DNA from: JBHIET01 sp046760785
Lineage (GTDB): Bacteria; Chloroflexota; Anaerolineae; B4-G1
Length of the DNA: 34,385 bases
Assembly (NCBI GenBank): GCA_046760785.1
Contig: JBHIET010000031.1
Location: 1-34,385 of the forward strand
Direction of reading: 5' to 3'
Below the pieces are notes generated by a model. The model was not told the DNA's origin. It made no database searches and was given only the letters and a program-made list of their open reading frames with translations. How positions within the stretch are numbered: position 1 is the first letter of the stretch; each line of letters opens with the position of its first letter. The position numbers and the translations under genes are program-made. This document shows positions 1-5,982 of this stretch, piece by piece.

Positions 1-956
1 TCAGGACGACTGGCCTGATTTAGCTGCTAGCGGAGTGCGAAATCTAGGCTAAGCAGAGCGACACAATCCACTACCTTGCACCTGTCCCCTTGGAAGACTT
101 TCGCACGATTCAAAGCGGCGAACGCTTGCAAGAGTTGGTAGACCAACGAGCCGTAAACTTGCCCATATCTGGGCTATCACCAGATGGTTGGTCGTTGTCA
201 GACCCGCGTTCCCAAGCAGTTCTTCAACATATTAAACAGGATACTACAACGTTAGATAAATACGTCGGCGGAAGGATGTTTCGTGGTGTCGTGACTGGTC
301 TGAATAAGACATTCATTATTGATCGAGTGACCCGTGATCGTTTGATAGCCGAAGACCCCAGGAGTGCAGAGATAATCAAGCCGCTATTGGCTGGACGGGA
401 CATTCGCCGTTATGCCATCGAATTCAAAGATAGGCATCTGATCTGGACCTACATCGGTGTGCCGATTGATAGATACCCAACTATATTCGATCACCTGAAA
501 CAATTCCAGCCTCGGCTACAAAAACGATGGGACAAGGGGAACTTCTGGTGGGAGTTGCGGGCGTGCGATTATTACGATAGATTTGAGAAGCCCAAAATCA
601 TCTATCCCGATATCGCAACTACCTGCCGATTTGCGCTTGACCGCGATGGTTACTTCGGTTCCAACACCACGTATTTCATCCCCAGTGATGACTTGTACCT
701 ACTGGGTATCCTGAATTCCAGGCTGGCACAATTCTATCTCTCTGAGGTGTGCGCCGGGTTAGAAAGCGGTGGAACGACTTACCTGCGATTCTTCGGCCAG
801 TACCTTGAGGGATTTCCCGTCCGCACCATCAACTTCGACGACCCGGCGGACGTCGCCCGCCACGACAAAATGGTCGCCCTGGTCGAGCGCATGCTGGCGT
901 TGCACCGCAAACTGGCCGTCGCCACTGTTCCCCCCGACAAGGAACTCTACCAGCGG

Positions 957-980
957 CAAATCGAGGCCACCGACCGGCAG
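957..980 (+). repeat. 24-bp direct repeat, left copy (right copy 1740-1763)
   Basis: Positions 957-980 and 1740-1763 are identical over 24 bp and differ on both sides. Both copies encode the same residues (QIEATDRQ) in the frame of the interrupted restriction gene. The segment between them is the RAYT/REP element, so the pair looks like a target duplication made on insertion. IS200/IS605-type Y1 transposition normally leaves no such duplication, which makes this odd. Confidence 0.9.
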
Positions 981-987
981 CACGTGA

Positions 988-1083
988 CCCTCCCGCAGGT
1001 TACCAACGGCGTTCCTTGTCTCACCCCGGTTTGTCAAGCGCCCCGGATAGACGCATACCACACTGTAGGAACCTGCGGGAGGG
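988..1083 (+). repeat. Left REP-like inverted repeat
   Basis: CCCTCCCGCAGGTT at 988-1001 is perfectly complementary to AACCTGCGGGAGGG at 1070-1083, with 68 nt between the arms. The same two arms form the compact hairpin on the other side of the transposase gene. Confidence 0.85.
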
Positions 1084-1116
1084 TTGAGGGTTGAGATTGA
1101 AGACGGAGGCCGAAAG

Positions 1117-1695
1117 ATGCCGTATCGAGGCGACGTGTTTGTCCGAAGTCACTATTACCACATCTACAACCGAGGTGCGGGAAAAGCGCTGATATTCTTC
1201 AACCCTGGCAACTACGAATACTGTCTGCGCCTGGTCAAGCGCTACTATCAGCGATACGGCGTCACCGTGATCGCATACTGCCTGATGCCCAACCATTACC
1301 ACTTCCTGCTCAGGCAAGAGACCGACCAAGTCTTGTCCAGATTCATCAACGTATTGTTCAACGCCTACGTGCAGGCAGTGAACCGGCAACAGGGTCGCAA
1401 AGGCACTCTTTTTGAAGGACGCTTCTGTCACGTGTGGGTAGATCGTGAGGAGTACCTGATCCATCTATGCCGGTACATCCACCTGAACCCAGTGAAAGCA
1501 AAATTGGTGTCCCAGCTTGCAGACTGGCCGTACTCGAACTACCTCGAATGGATCAGCCAACGAGCCGGCACTCTGAAAGACGAGACTTTCATCCACGAAC
1601 GTTTCCCAACTCCCGAGGCATATCAACAGTTTGTAGCCGATGGTCAAGACGAAATACGAACTCGTGAGTTTATCGCCAAGTACGTCTGGGATTAG
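1117..1695 (+). CDS. REP-associated tyrosine transposase (RAYT, Y1_Tnp/IS200-like)
   Basis: Predicted single-strand DNA endonuclease/transposase of the HUH Y1 class, 192 aa. The N-terminal HYYHIYNRG is typical of the family. PNHYHFLL supplies the HxH metal-binding pair, and CRYIHLNPVKA holds the expected catalytic tyrosine region. The ATG at 1117 is preferred over the in-frame TTG at 1084 because GGAGG at 1105-1109 sits 7 nt ahead of it and the family starts close to this point. It lies between REP palindromes inside a restriction gene and is intact, so the element may be recent. Whether it acts only on REP sequences or also moved itself here is not decidable from one locus. Confidence 0.92.
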   Translation: MPYRGDVFVRSHYYHIYNRGAGKALIFFNPGNYEYCLRLVKRYYQRYGVTVIAYCLMPNHYHFLLRQETDQVLSRFINVLFNAYVQAVNRQQGRKGTLFEGRFCHVWVDREEYLIHLCRYIHLNPVKAKLVSQLADWPYSNYLEWISQRAGTLKDETFIHERFPTPEAYQQFVADGQDEIRTREFIAKYVWD

Positions 1696-1699
1696 CCCA

Positions 1700-1731
1700 C
1701 CCTCCCGCAGGTTCGGAAACCTGCGGGAGGG
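1700..1731 (+). repeat. Right REP hairpin
   Basis: Perfect 14-bp arms (1700-1713 and 1718-1731) are separated by a 4-nt loop, just after the transposase stop. The arm sequence is the same as in the left pair. It can also act as a transcript-ending hairpin, although no T run follows. Confidence 0.88.
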
Positions 1732-1739
1732 CCAGCCAC

Positions 1740-1942
1740 CAAATCGAGGCCACCGACCGGCAGATTGAGGCGCTGGTGTACGAGTTGTACGGACTTACGG
1801 AGGAGGAGATTGGGGCCGTTGAATCGCTGAATCAGGTAAAGCCGCTGAAGGGGGGGCGATCAGTGGCCTCAGTGCGTTCAGTGCCTCAGCGATTCAAAGG
1901 TTGACGGAAGAGGAAATCGAGGCGATAGAAAGGCAAAGTTGA
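1740..1942 (+). pseudogene. 3' remnant of the type IIG restriction-modification gene
   Basis: After the second copy of the 24-bp repeat the reading frame resumes with IEALVYELYGLTEEEI, the typical last residues of this enzyme family. The present frame stops at 1902-1904. A G7 tract at 1850-1856 lies before that stop; with 8 or 5 G the frame would continue through RLTEEEIEAIERQS to the TGA at 1940-1942. The LTEEEI-type end therefore occurs twice, separated by a short segment bounded by 12-bp inverted repeats. The fragment has no start of its own. Confidence 0.7.
1819..1897 (+). repeat. 79-bp insert with 12-bp inverted ends
   Basis: TTGAATCGCTGA at 1819-1830 is exactly complementary to TCAGCGATTCAA at 1886-1897. 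The segment sits between two similar copies of the enzyme's C-terminal coding end. It looks like a small palindromic insertion, but no target duplication was found. Confidence 0.55.
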
Positions 1943-1966
1943 GGGTACAGCAAAAGGAGAGCGGTC

Positions 1967-2359
1967 ATGAATGAGACTCAAACCTCAACGAAACGTGACG
2001 TAACCGCCCTGCGTTGGATTGCAAGACTCTGGAGCATCGCCAGCATCGGGTTCGTCCTGCTGATGTTCATCGGAAGCGGCCTCCAGGAGGGATTCAACCT
2101 GGCGCAGTTCACATTCCGCGACCTGGTTGGACTGTTCTTCTTCCCCCTGGGGGTTTGCCTGGGGATGATCCTGGCCTGGCGTTGGGAAGGGCTGGGAGGA
2201 GGCATCGCTGTCGGCAGCCTCCTGGCTTTCTATGCAGCGTTGTATATCGCGGATGGCCGATTTCCGCGTGGCCCGTGGTTTGCGCTCGTAGCAGCGCCGG
2301 GAGTCTTCTTCCTGGCACACCGGCTCCTATCGCGGGGGCGGTTGTGGAGAAACGAGTGA
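1967..2359 (+). CDS. Small four-helix membrane protein of unknown function (DUF7670-like)
   Basis: 130 aa. After a polar N-terminus there are about four hydrophobic segments (roughly residues 20-40, 52-70, 75-93 and 103-120). The stretch around FFPLGVCLGMILAW followed by EGLGGGI resembles a family of uncharacterised bacterial membrane proteins that I associate with DUF7670; this is from memory and is not a solved function. The start has an AGGAG site a few nt upstream. Its stop overlaps the GTG start of the metalloprotease gene by 4 nt, so the two are very probably translated together and the protein may be a membrane partner of that product. Confidence 0.8.
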   Translation: MNETQTSTKRDVTALRWIARLWSIASIGFVLLMFIGSGLQEGFNLAQFTFRDLVGLFFFPLGVCLGMILAWRWEGLGGGIAVGSLLAFYAALYIADGRFPRGPWFALVAAPGVFFLAHRLLSRGRLWRNE

Positions 2360-2886
2360 TCCTGCTGGTTCCAGTCGGCCCCGTCCCGGCCGACCTCCTG
2401 TCCAGTCTGATCAAGTCATTGGCGACGACTTTCGGCCTCCCCTGCCGCATAGCCGCTCCCATCCCTATCCCATCCAGGGCCTACGACCGCCGGCGTGGGC
2501 AATACACAGGATCGCGCATCCTGGCCGCGTTGGCCCGGCTGGACATTCCGTACACCGAGCGCGTGCTGGGCGTCATAGACGCCGACTGCTACGCCCCTGG
2601 CCTCAACTTCGTCTTCGGCCAGGCTGGCGCCCACCAACGGGATTGCTTCATCGCCCTGCCCCGCCTGAGGCAATCGTTCTACGGCCTGCCGGAGGACGAA
2701 CCGCTGTTCCGGGAACGGGCGTTAAAGGAGGCAGTGCACGAACTGGGGCACACCTACAGCCTGGGTCACTGCCCCGCCCCCCAATGCGTGATGCACTTTT
2801 CCAACAGCCTGCGCGATACCGACGTGAAGGGAGCCGGGTTCTGCTCCCGTTGTCAGGCTCAATTGAAGGAGCAAATCAACCGATGA
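2356..2886 (+). CDS. amzA: Archaemetzincin family zinc metalloprotease
   Basis: 176 aa. The zinc site is HELGHTYSLGH (residues 128-138), with three histidines and the catalytic glutamate E129. It is followed by C139, C144 and M146 and by a FCSRC pair (C163, C166), which fits the archaemetzincin signature HExxHxxxxxHCx4CxM...CxxC. The N-terminal ILLVPVGPV strand also matches the family. I take GTG 2356 as the start: it overlaps the previous stop (GTGA), has GGAG at 2346-2349 with 6 nt spacing, and gives the usual N-terminus; GTG 2344 would add four residues. The stop overlaps the next ATG (ATGA), which indicates tight coupling. The physiological substrate of this family is not known. Confidence 0.93.
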   Translation: MILLVPVGPVPADLLSSLIKSLATTFGLPCRIAAPIPIPSRAYDRRRGQYTGSRILAALARLDIPYTERVLGVIDADCYAPGLNFVFGQAGAHQRDCFIALPRLRQSFYGLPEDEPLFRERALKEAVHELGHTYSLGHCPAPQCVMHFSNSLRDTDVKGAGFCSRCQAQLKEQINR

Positions 2887-3632
2887 ACCTACACTGCCGC
2901 ATCGGCACCTCCGGCTGGGTCTACTCCCACTGGCGGGGCGTCTTCTACCCGCCCGACCTGCCCCAATCCCGCTGGTATACTCACTACGCGAAGGTTTTCG
3001 ACACCGTCGAGATCAACTACTCATTCTACCGCCTTCCCTCCGAGGCAACGTTCGACCGCTGGCGGGAGCAGGCCCCGGAGGGGTTCCTCTACGCCGTCAA
3101 GGCCAACCGCTACATCACCCACCTCAAGCGGCTTAAGGACGCCGCCGAGCCAGTGGAGCGATTCCTGGCGCGGGCACAGCGGCTGGGCGACAGACTCGGC
3201 CCCATCCTGTGGCAACTGCCGCCCCGCTGGCGCGCCAACCCGGAGCGGCTGGAGACCTTCGCCGCCCTGCTGCCATTCGACCTGCTCCATGCCTTCGAGT
3301 TCCGCGACCCGCGCTGGTTCGTCGAACCGGTGCGCCGCATCCTGGAGCAGCACGGCCTGGCCTGCTGCATCTTTGACATGCCCGGCCTCCGCTGCCCCAC
3401 CTGGGTCACCGGCAGCGCCGTCTACCTCCGCTTCCACGGCTCCGGGGAGGTCTACGGAGGCCGGTACGGGCGGGAGGGGCTGCGCCCCTGGGCCGACCGC
3501 ATCCGCACCTGGCTCTCCGAGGGCTGCCAGGTCTACGCTTACTTCAACAACGACGCCTTCGGCTTCGCGCTGGAGGACGCGCAGGAATTGCGGGCGATGA
3601 TCGAGAGCAAGGCCCCCGCGCCAGGTGTGTAA
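2883..3632 (+). CDS. DUF72 family protein (YecE-like)
   Basis: 249 aa. It begins CRIGTSGWVYSHWRGVFYP and continues with VEINYSFYRLPS, KANRYITH, FEFRDPRW and YAYFNNDAFGFA, the conserved block order of DUF72 TIM-barrel proteins. The function of the family is not established. The start ATG overlaps the archaemetzincin stop by 4 nt; a longer open frame upstream only overlaps that gene and is rejected. It is the last gene of a three-gene coupled unit. After it, 42 nt lead to the start of a secreted protein with its own strong ribosome site. Confidence 0.92.
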   Translation: MNLHCRIGTSGWVYSHWRGVFYPPDLPQSRWYTHYAKVFDTVEINYSFYRLPSEATFDRWREQAPEGFLYAVKANRYITHLKRLKDAAEPVERFLARAQRLGDRLGPILWQLPPRWRANPERLETFAALLPFDLLHAFEFRDPRWFVEPVRRILEQHGLACCIFDMPGLRCPTWVTGSAVYLRFHGSGEVYGGRYGREGLRPWADRIRTWLSEGCQVYAYFNNDAFGFALEDAQELRAMIESKAPAPGV

Positions 3633-3674
3633 AGGTATAGTAACTTTTCCAAAAAACAAAGGAGGATCGGGAAA

Positions 3675-4241
3675 ATGAAAAAGTCATCCAAATCTATGCC
3701 GGTACTGTTGGTCACCTTGCTCCTGCTGGCAACCCAAACCGCACAGGCTACGCCGCCCATCGGCGGCAACACCCTCTCCTTCGGCACAGGCAACGACGCG
3801 GGGGCCAGCGCGTACACCGTGCGCTCAGTGGCGCTGGGCGACCTGGATGGCGACGGCGACCTGGACCTCGTTTCCGGGAGGGGAGAGGAAGAGAACTATG
3901 AGGTCATCGCCTGGCAGAACGACGGCTCCCCCTTCAGCGGTACCTGGACGCCCAACGACGTGGGAGCCAGCACAGCCACCGTGCGCTCGGTCGCCCTAGG
4001 CGACCTGGACATCGTCTCCGGGGGGGCGAGGCGGAGGATTACGAGATCATCGCCTGGCGGAACGACGGCACCCCCTTCAGCGGCACCTGGACGCAGAACG
4101 ACGTGGGGGCCAGCGTGGACCACGTGGAGTCGGTGGCGGTGGGCGACCTGGACATTGCTTTGGGGAACTCCACGTATGAGGTCATCACCTGGCGGAACGA
4201 CGGCACGCCCTTCAGCGGGCTGTGGACGCGGAACAATATGA
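3675..4241 (+). pseudogene. Secreted FG-GAP/VCBS-repeat protein, 5' part (frameshifted at G7)
   Basis: A signal peptide (basic MKKSSK, hydrophobic LLVTLLLLA, cleavage after TAQA) precedes repeats of the type VRSVALGDLDGDGDLDLVSG, which match FG-GAP/VCBS beta-propeller blades with Ca-binding DxDGDGD loops. AGGAGG at 3660-3665 supports ATG 3675. Protein homology stops at the G7 tract 4020-4026, after which this frame reads unrelated residues to its stop at 4241. The natural continuation is in the +2 frame (4022-4936). With 8 or 5 G in the tract the two parts join into one protein of about 420 aa. It may be a sequencing error, a slippage site or a real pseudogene. Confidence 0.8.
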
Positions 4242-4936
4242 AGACTGCGGACCTAGTGCAGGCGATAGCAGTGGGCGATCTGGACCACGACGGCGACCTG
4301 GACCTCGTCTCCGGGAGCAACACGGGCGCGGACTATGAGGTCATGGCCTGGCGGAACATCGGCGGCTCGGTCAGTGAAGACACCACGGCGACCGCACCGG
4401 CGGAGGTAGCCAGCGGCCAGAGGGACGACCTGCTGCGCGTCGTGGCCACCCACAACGGCATCGCCGGCGACAACGACCTGGAGCTGGTACAGTGGAACCT
4501 GCTCTTCGAGGAAACCAGCGGCGACCCCTTGAACTCTGCCGAGGCGAACAACCTCATCGAGAACCTGTACGCCTACTACCCGGCCGACGATACCTGGGAG
4601 CCGATAGACACCGTGGTGACCACCACCGCCACTCTCTCCCTCAGCGGTGGAGTGCAGACCGTCAGCTTTGCCGACGGCGACACCAACGCCCAAGTTCCCG
4701 CCACCACATCAAGGACCTACTTCGTGGTGGTGCAACTCACCGGTGATGCTTCCGCACAGACTCCAAACAGCTTCCAGGTGACCTTCGACCCCGACGCCGA
4801 CTCACTGGCCGAGGATCGGACCGAGGACGCCTCGGTTTCCATCGAGGACACCGACCCTGTCAGCACAGGGGCCGTTGAGGCAGTCGAGTGGTGGTACATC
4901 TACCTGCCCGTTGTTCTCAACAACTATGGCACGTGA
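4022..4936 (+). pseudogene. Secreted FG-GAP/VCBS-repeat protein, 3' part with IYLP tail
   Basis: This frame resumes with EDYEIIAWRNDGTPFSGTW, the same blade sequence as in the 5' part. Counting both parts, there are four blades. The second and third lack the acidic calcium loop (GDLD runs straight into IVSG or IALG), while the first and fourth keep it. A beta-rich domain follows (about residues 100-250 of this part) resembling a putative choice-of-anchor or Ig-like module. The protein ends WWYIYLPVVLNNYGT, the tail shared with the two following secreted proteins. The first ATG in this frame is at 4124 and a GTG lies at 4103; neither has a ribosome site, so independent translation is unlikely. 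Confidence 0.78.
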
Positions 4937-4961
4937 CCATCCCGGCCCGGAGTAGCATATT

Positions 4962-4985
4962 GTGGGACAAGATGGCTTGTCCTAC
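4962..4985 (+). repeat. Palindromic hairpin after the FG-GAP gene
   Basis: GTGGGACAAG and CTTGTCCTAC form a 10-bp stem with one mismatch and an ATGG loop. It lies 25 nt after the stop. No T run follows, so it is either a weak terminator or a dispersed palindromic repeat. Confidence 0.6.
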
Positions 4986-5081
4986 GTTTGGGATCAGGCT
5001 GACAAATGGCCGCCCGCCACCTGTAAGCCTGCCCCATCGGTTGACTTGAGACCTGGCAAGCCGGCACGAGCAGCGGCAAAG

Positions 5082-5109
5082 TTGCGCCTTTTGCAAAACT
5101 GACTACAAT
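5082..5109 (+). promoter_or_regulatory. Sigma-70-like promoter of the response regulator
   Basis: TTGCGC (5082-5087), a 16-nt spacer and TACAAT (5104-5109). Transcription would begin at about 5116, right at the in-frame GTG 5117, so the message may be leaderless; otherwise a leader of about 40 nt without a ribosome site precedes ATG 5156. Confidence 0.5.
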
Positions 5110-5155
5110 ATCATCTGTGAACAAGCTACCCTGCCTCCACCAAGAGCAACCCGCT

Positions 5156-5863
5156 ATGAAGAATACAGCTACTGTGACTGAGAAAATCCTGGCCATAGAC
5201 GACGATCCAATCATACTGAAGCTGATAAGCCAAACGCTCCAACCCAAAGGGTTTTCCATCTTCACAGCGACGAGCGGACAGGAAGGGCTGACGCTCTTTC
5301 ACCAGATCGCTCCCGACCTGGTGATCCTGGATGTTATGATGCCAGGGATGAGCGGATGGGAAGTCTGCGAGCGGTTGCGCCAGACTTCTTGTGTGCCCAT
5401 CATCTTCCTCACGGCCCTGAATTCAGTAGAAAACGTAGTGCAAGGGCTGACGGGTGGAGCAGATGACTATCTGGCAAAGCCGTTCAAGATCAGCGAACTG
5501 ACAGCACGGGTGACCGCCCTGCTCCGTCGGGCCCGTATGCCCCGCGAGCAGCCAGACGTGCTGCGCTTTGGAGGCGGAGACCTGATCATCAACCGCAGTG
5601 AACAGACCGTGTTTGCCTACGGCGAGGAAGTGTCCCTCAGCCCCATCGAATACAACATGCTTTTATTCATGGCCGAGCAAGCCGGGCGTATCCTCTCCGT
5701 CCAGCAAATCTTTGACGCCATCTGGGGCACCGTGGCCGACACGGGATCGCAAGGCGTCAAATGGTATATCTGGCGTCTGCGCCAGAAAATCGAAGCCGAC
5801 CCCAAAAATCCTCGATTTATCCTCACCGAGCGGGGCAAAGGATACCGCTTCTCCCCACAGTAG
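5156..5863 (+). CDS. OmpR/PhoB-family response regulator
   Basis: 235 aa from ATG 5156. The receiver domain (about 10-125) has the acidic pocket IDDD, phospho-acceptor D59 in VILDVMMPG, T86 in FLTAL and K108 in AKPF. The C-terminal winged-helix DNA-binding domain (about 140-235) ends with a recognition helix around VKWYIWRLRQKIE and the wing ILTERGKGYRF. An in-frame GTG at 5117 would add 13 residues and sits at the predicted transcription start; neither codon has a clear ribosome site. No kinase gene is adjacent; a GAF-containing histidine kinase lies about 9.5 kb downstream. Immediately after the gene are four 7-bp direct repeats arranged like a PhoB-type site in front of the thioester-domain protein, so control of that gene is the obvious inference. 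Confidence 0.95.
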   Translation: MKNTATVTEKILAIDDDPIILKLISQTLQPKGFSIFTATSGQEGLTLFHQIAPDLVILDVMMPGMSGWEVCERLRQTSCVPIIFLTALNSVENVVQGLTGGADDYLAKPFKISELTARVTALLRRARMPREQPDVLRFGGGDLIINRSEQTVFAYGEEVSLSPIEYNMLLFMAEQAGRILSVQQIFDAIWGTVADTGSQGVKWYIWRLRQKIEADPKNPRFILTERGKGYRFSPQ

Positions 5864-5882
5864 CCACGATTCCCCCATTTCA

Positions 5883-5946
5883 CAAACCGCATTCAAACCG
5901 GTTGCCCCTTTTTGCAAACCGGATTCAAACCGGTGTCCGGTATAAT
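5883..5946 (+). promoter_or_regulatory. Pho-box-like direct repeats and TATAAT upstream of the thioester-domain gene
   Basis: CAAACCG occurs at 5883-5889, 5894-5900, 5915-5921 and 5926-5932. Within each pair the 7-mers start 11 bp apart with a 4-nt spacer ending in ATT, and the two pairs are separated by about two helical turns. TATAAT follows at 5941-5946, 8 nt after the last 7-mer, and no good -35 hexamer exists at the right distance. Known OmpR/PhoB-class activators bind paired 7-bp repeats with 11-bp period that replace the -35 box. The neighbouring response regulator is the natural candidate. Confidence 0.75.
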
Positions 5947-5982
5947 AAGGTAGAATTTTCCTTTGTATTCAGGAGGAATGAA

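Larger units (their letters stand above)
90..1094 (+). pseudogene. Type IIG restriction-modification enzyme, C-terminal specificity part (remnant)
   Basis: This reads as the TaqI-like target-recognition and C-terminal region of a fused DNA methyltransferase/endonuclease. Visible landmarks are GRDIRRY, then FEKPKIIYPDIA, then YLLGILNSRL, the usual order in this family. No methyltransferase catalytic motif (NPPY type) is present; that half must lie before the window or be lost. The frame opens only after a TAG at 45-47, and the first usable codon is TTG at 90, without a ribosome site. A different frame is open before position 50, so an upstream frameshift is possible. Homology ends at position 980, where a RAYT/REP element is inserted; the last 37 codons are element sequence. 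The real 3' end continues at 1740. The gene is almost certainly non-functional as it stands. Confidence 0.8.
981..1739 (+). mobile_element. RAYT/REP element inserted in the restriction gene
   Basis: A 759-bp segment lies between two identical 24-bp repeats. It carries one Y1-type transposase gene and four copies of a 14-nt arm (CCCTCCCGCAGGTT or its complement): a split pair on the left (988-1001 and 1070-1083) and a tight hairpin on the right (1700-1731). A REP-associated tyrosine transposase flanked by the palindromes it is expected to recognise is the standard layout of such units. The unit joins the two halves of the restriction gene exactly when one copy of the repeat is removed. Confidence 0.85.
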
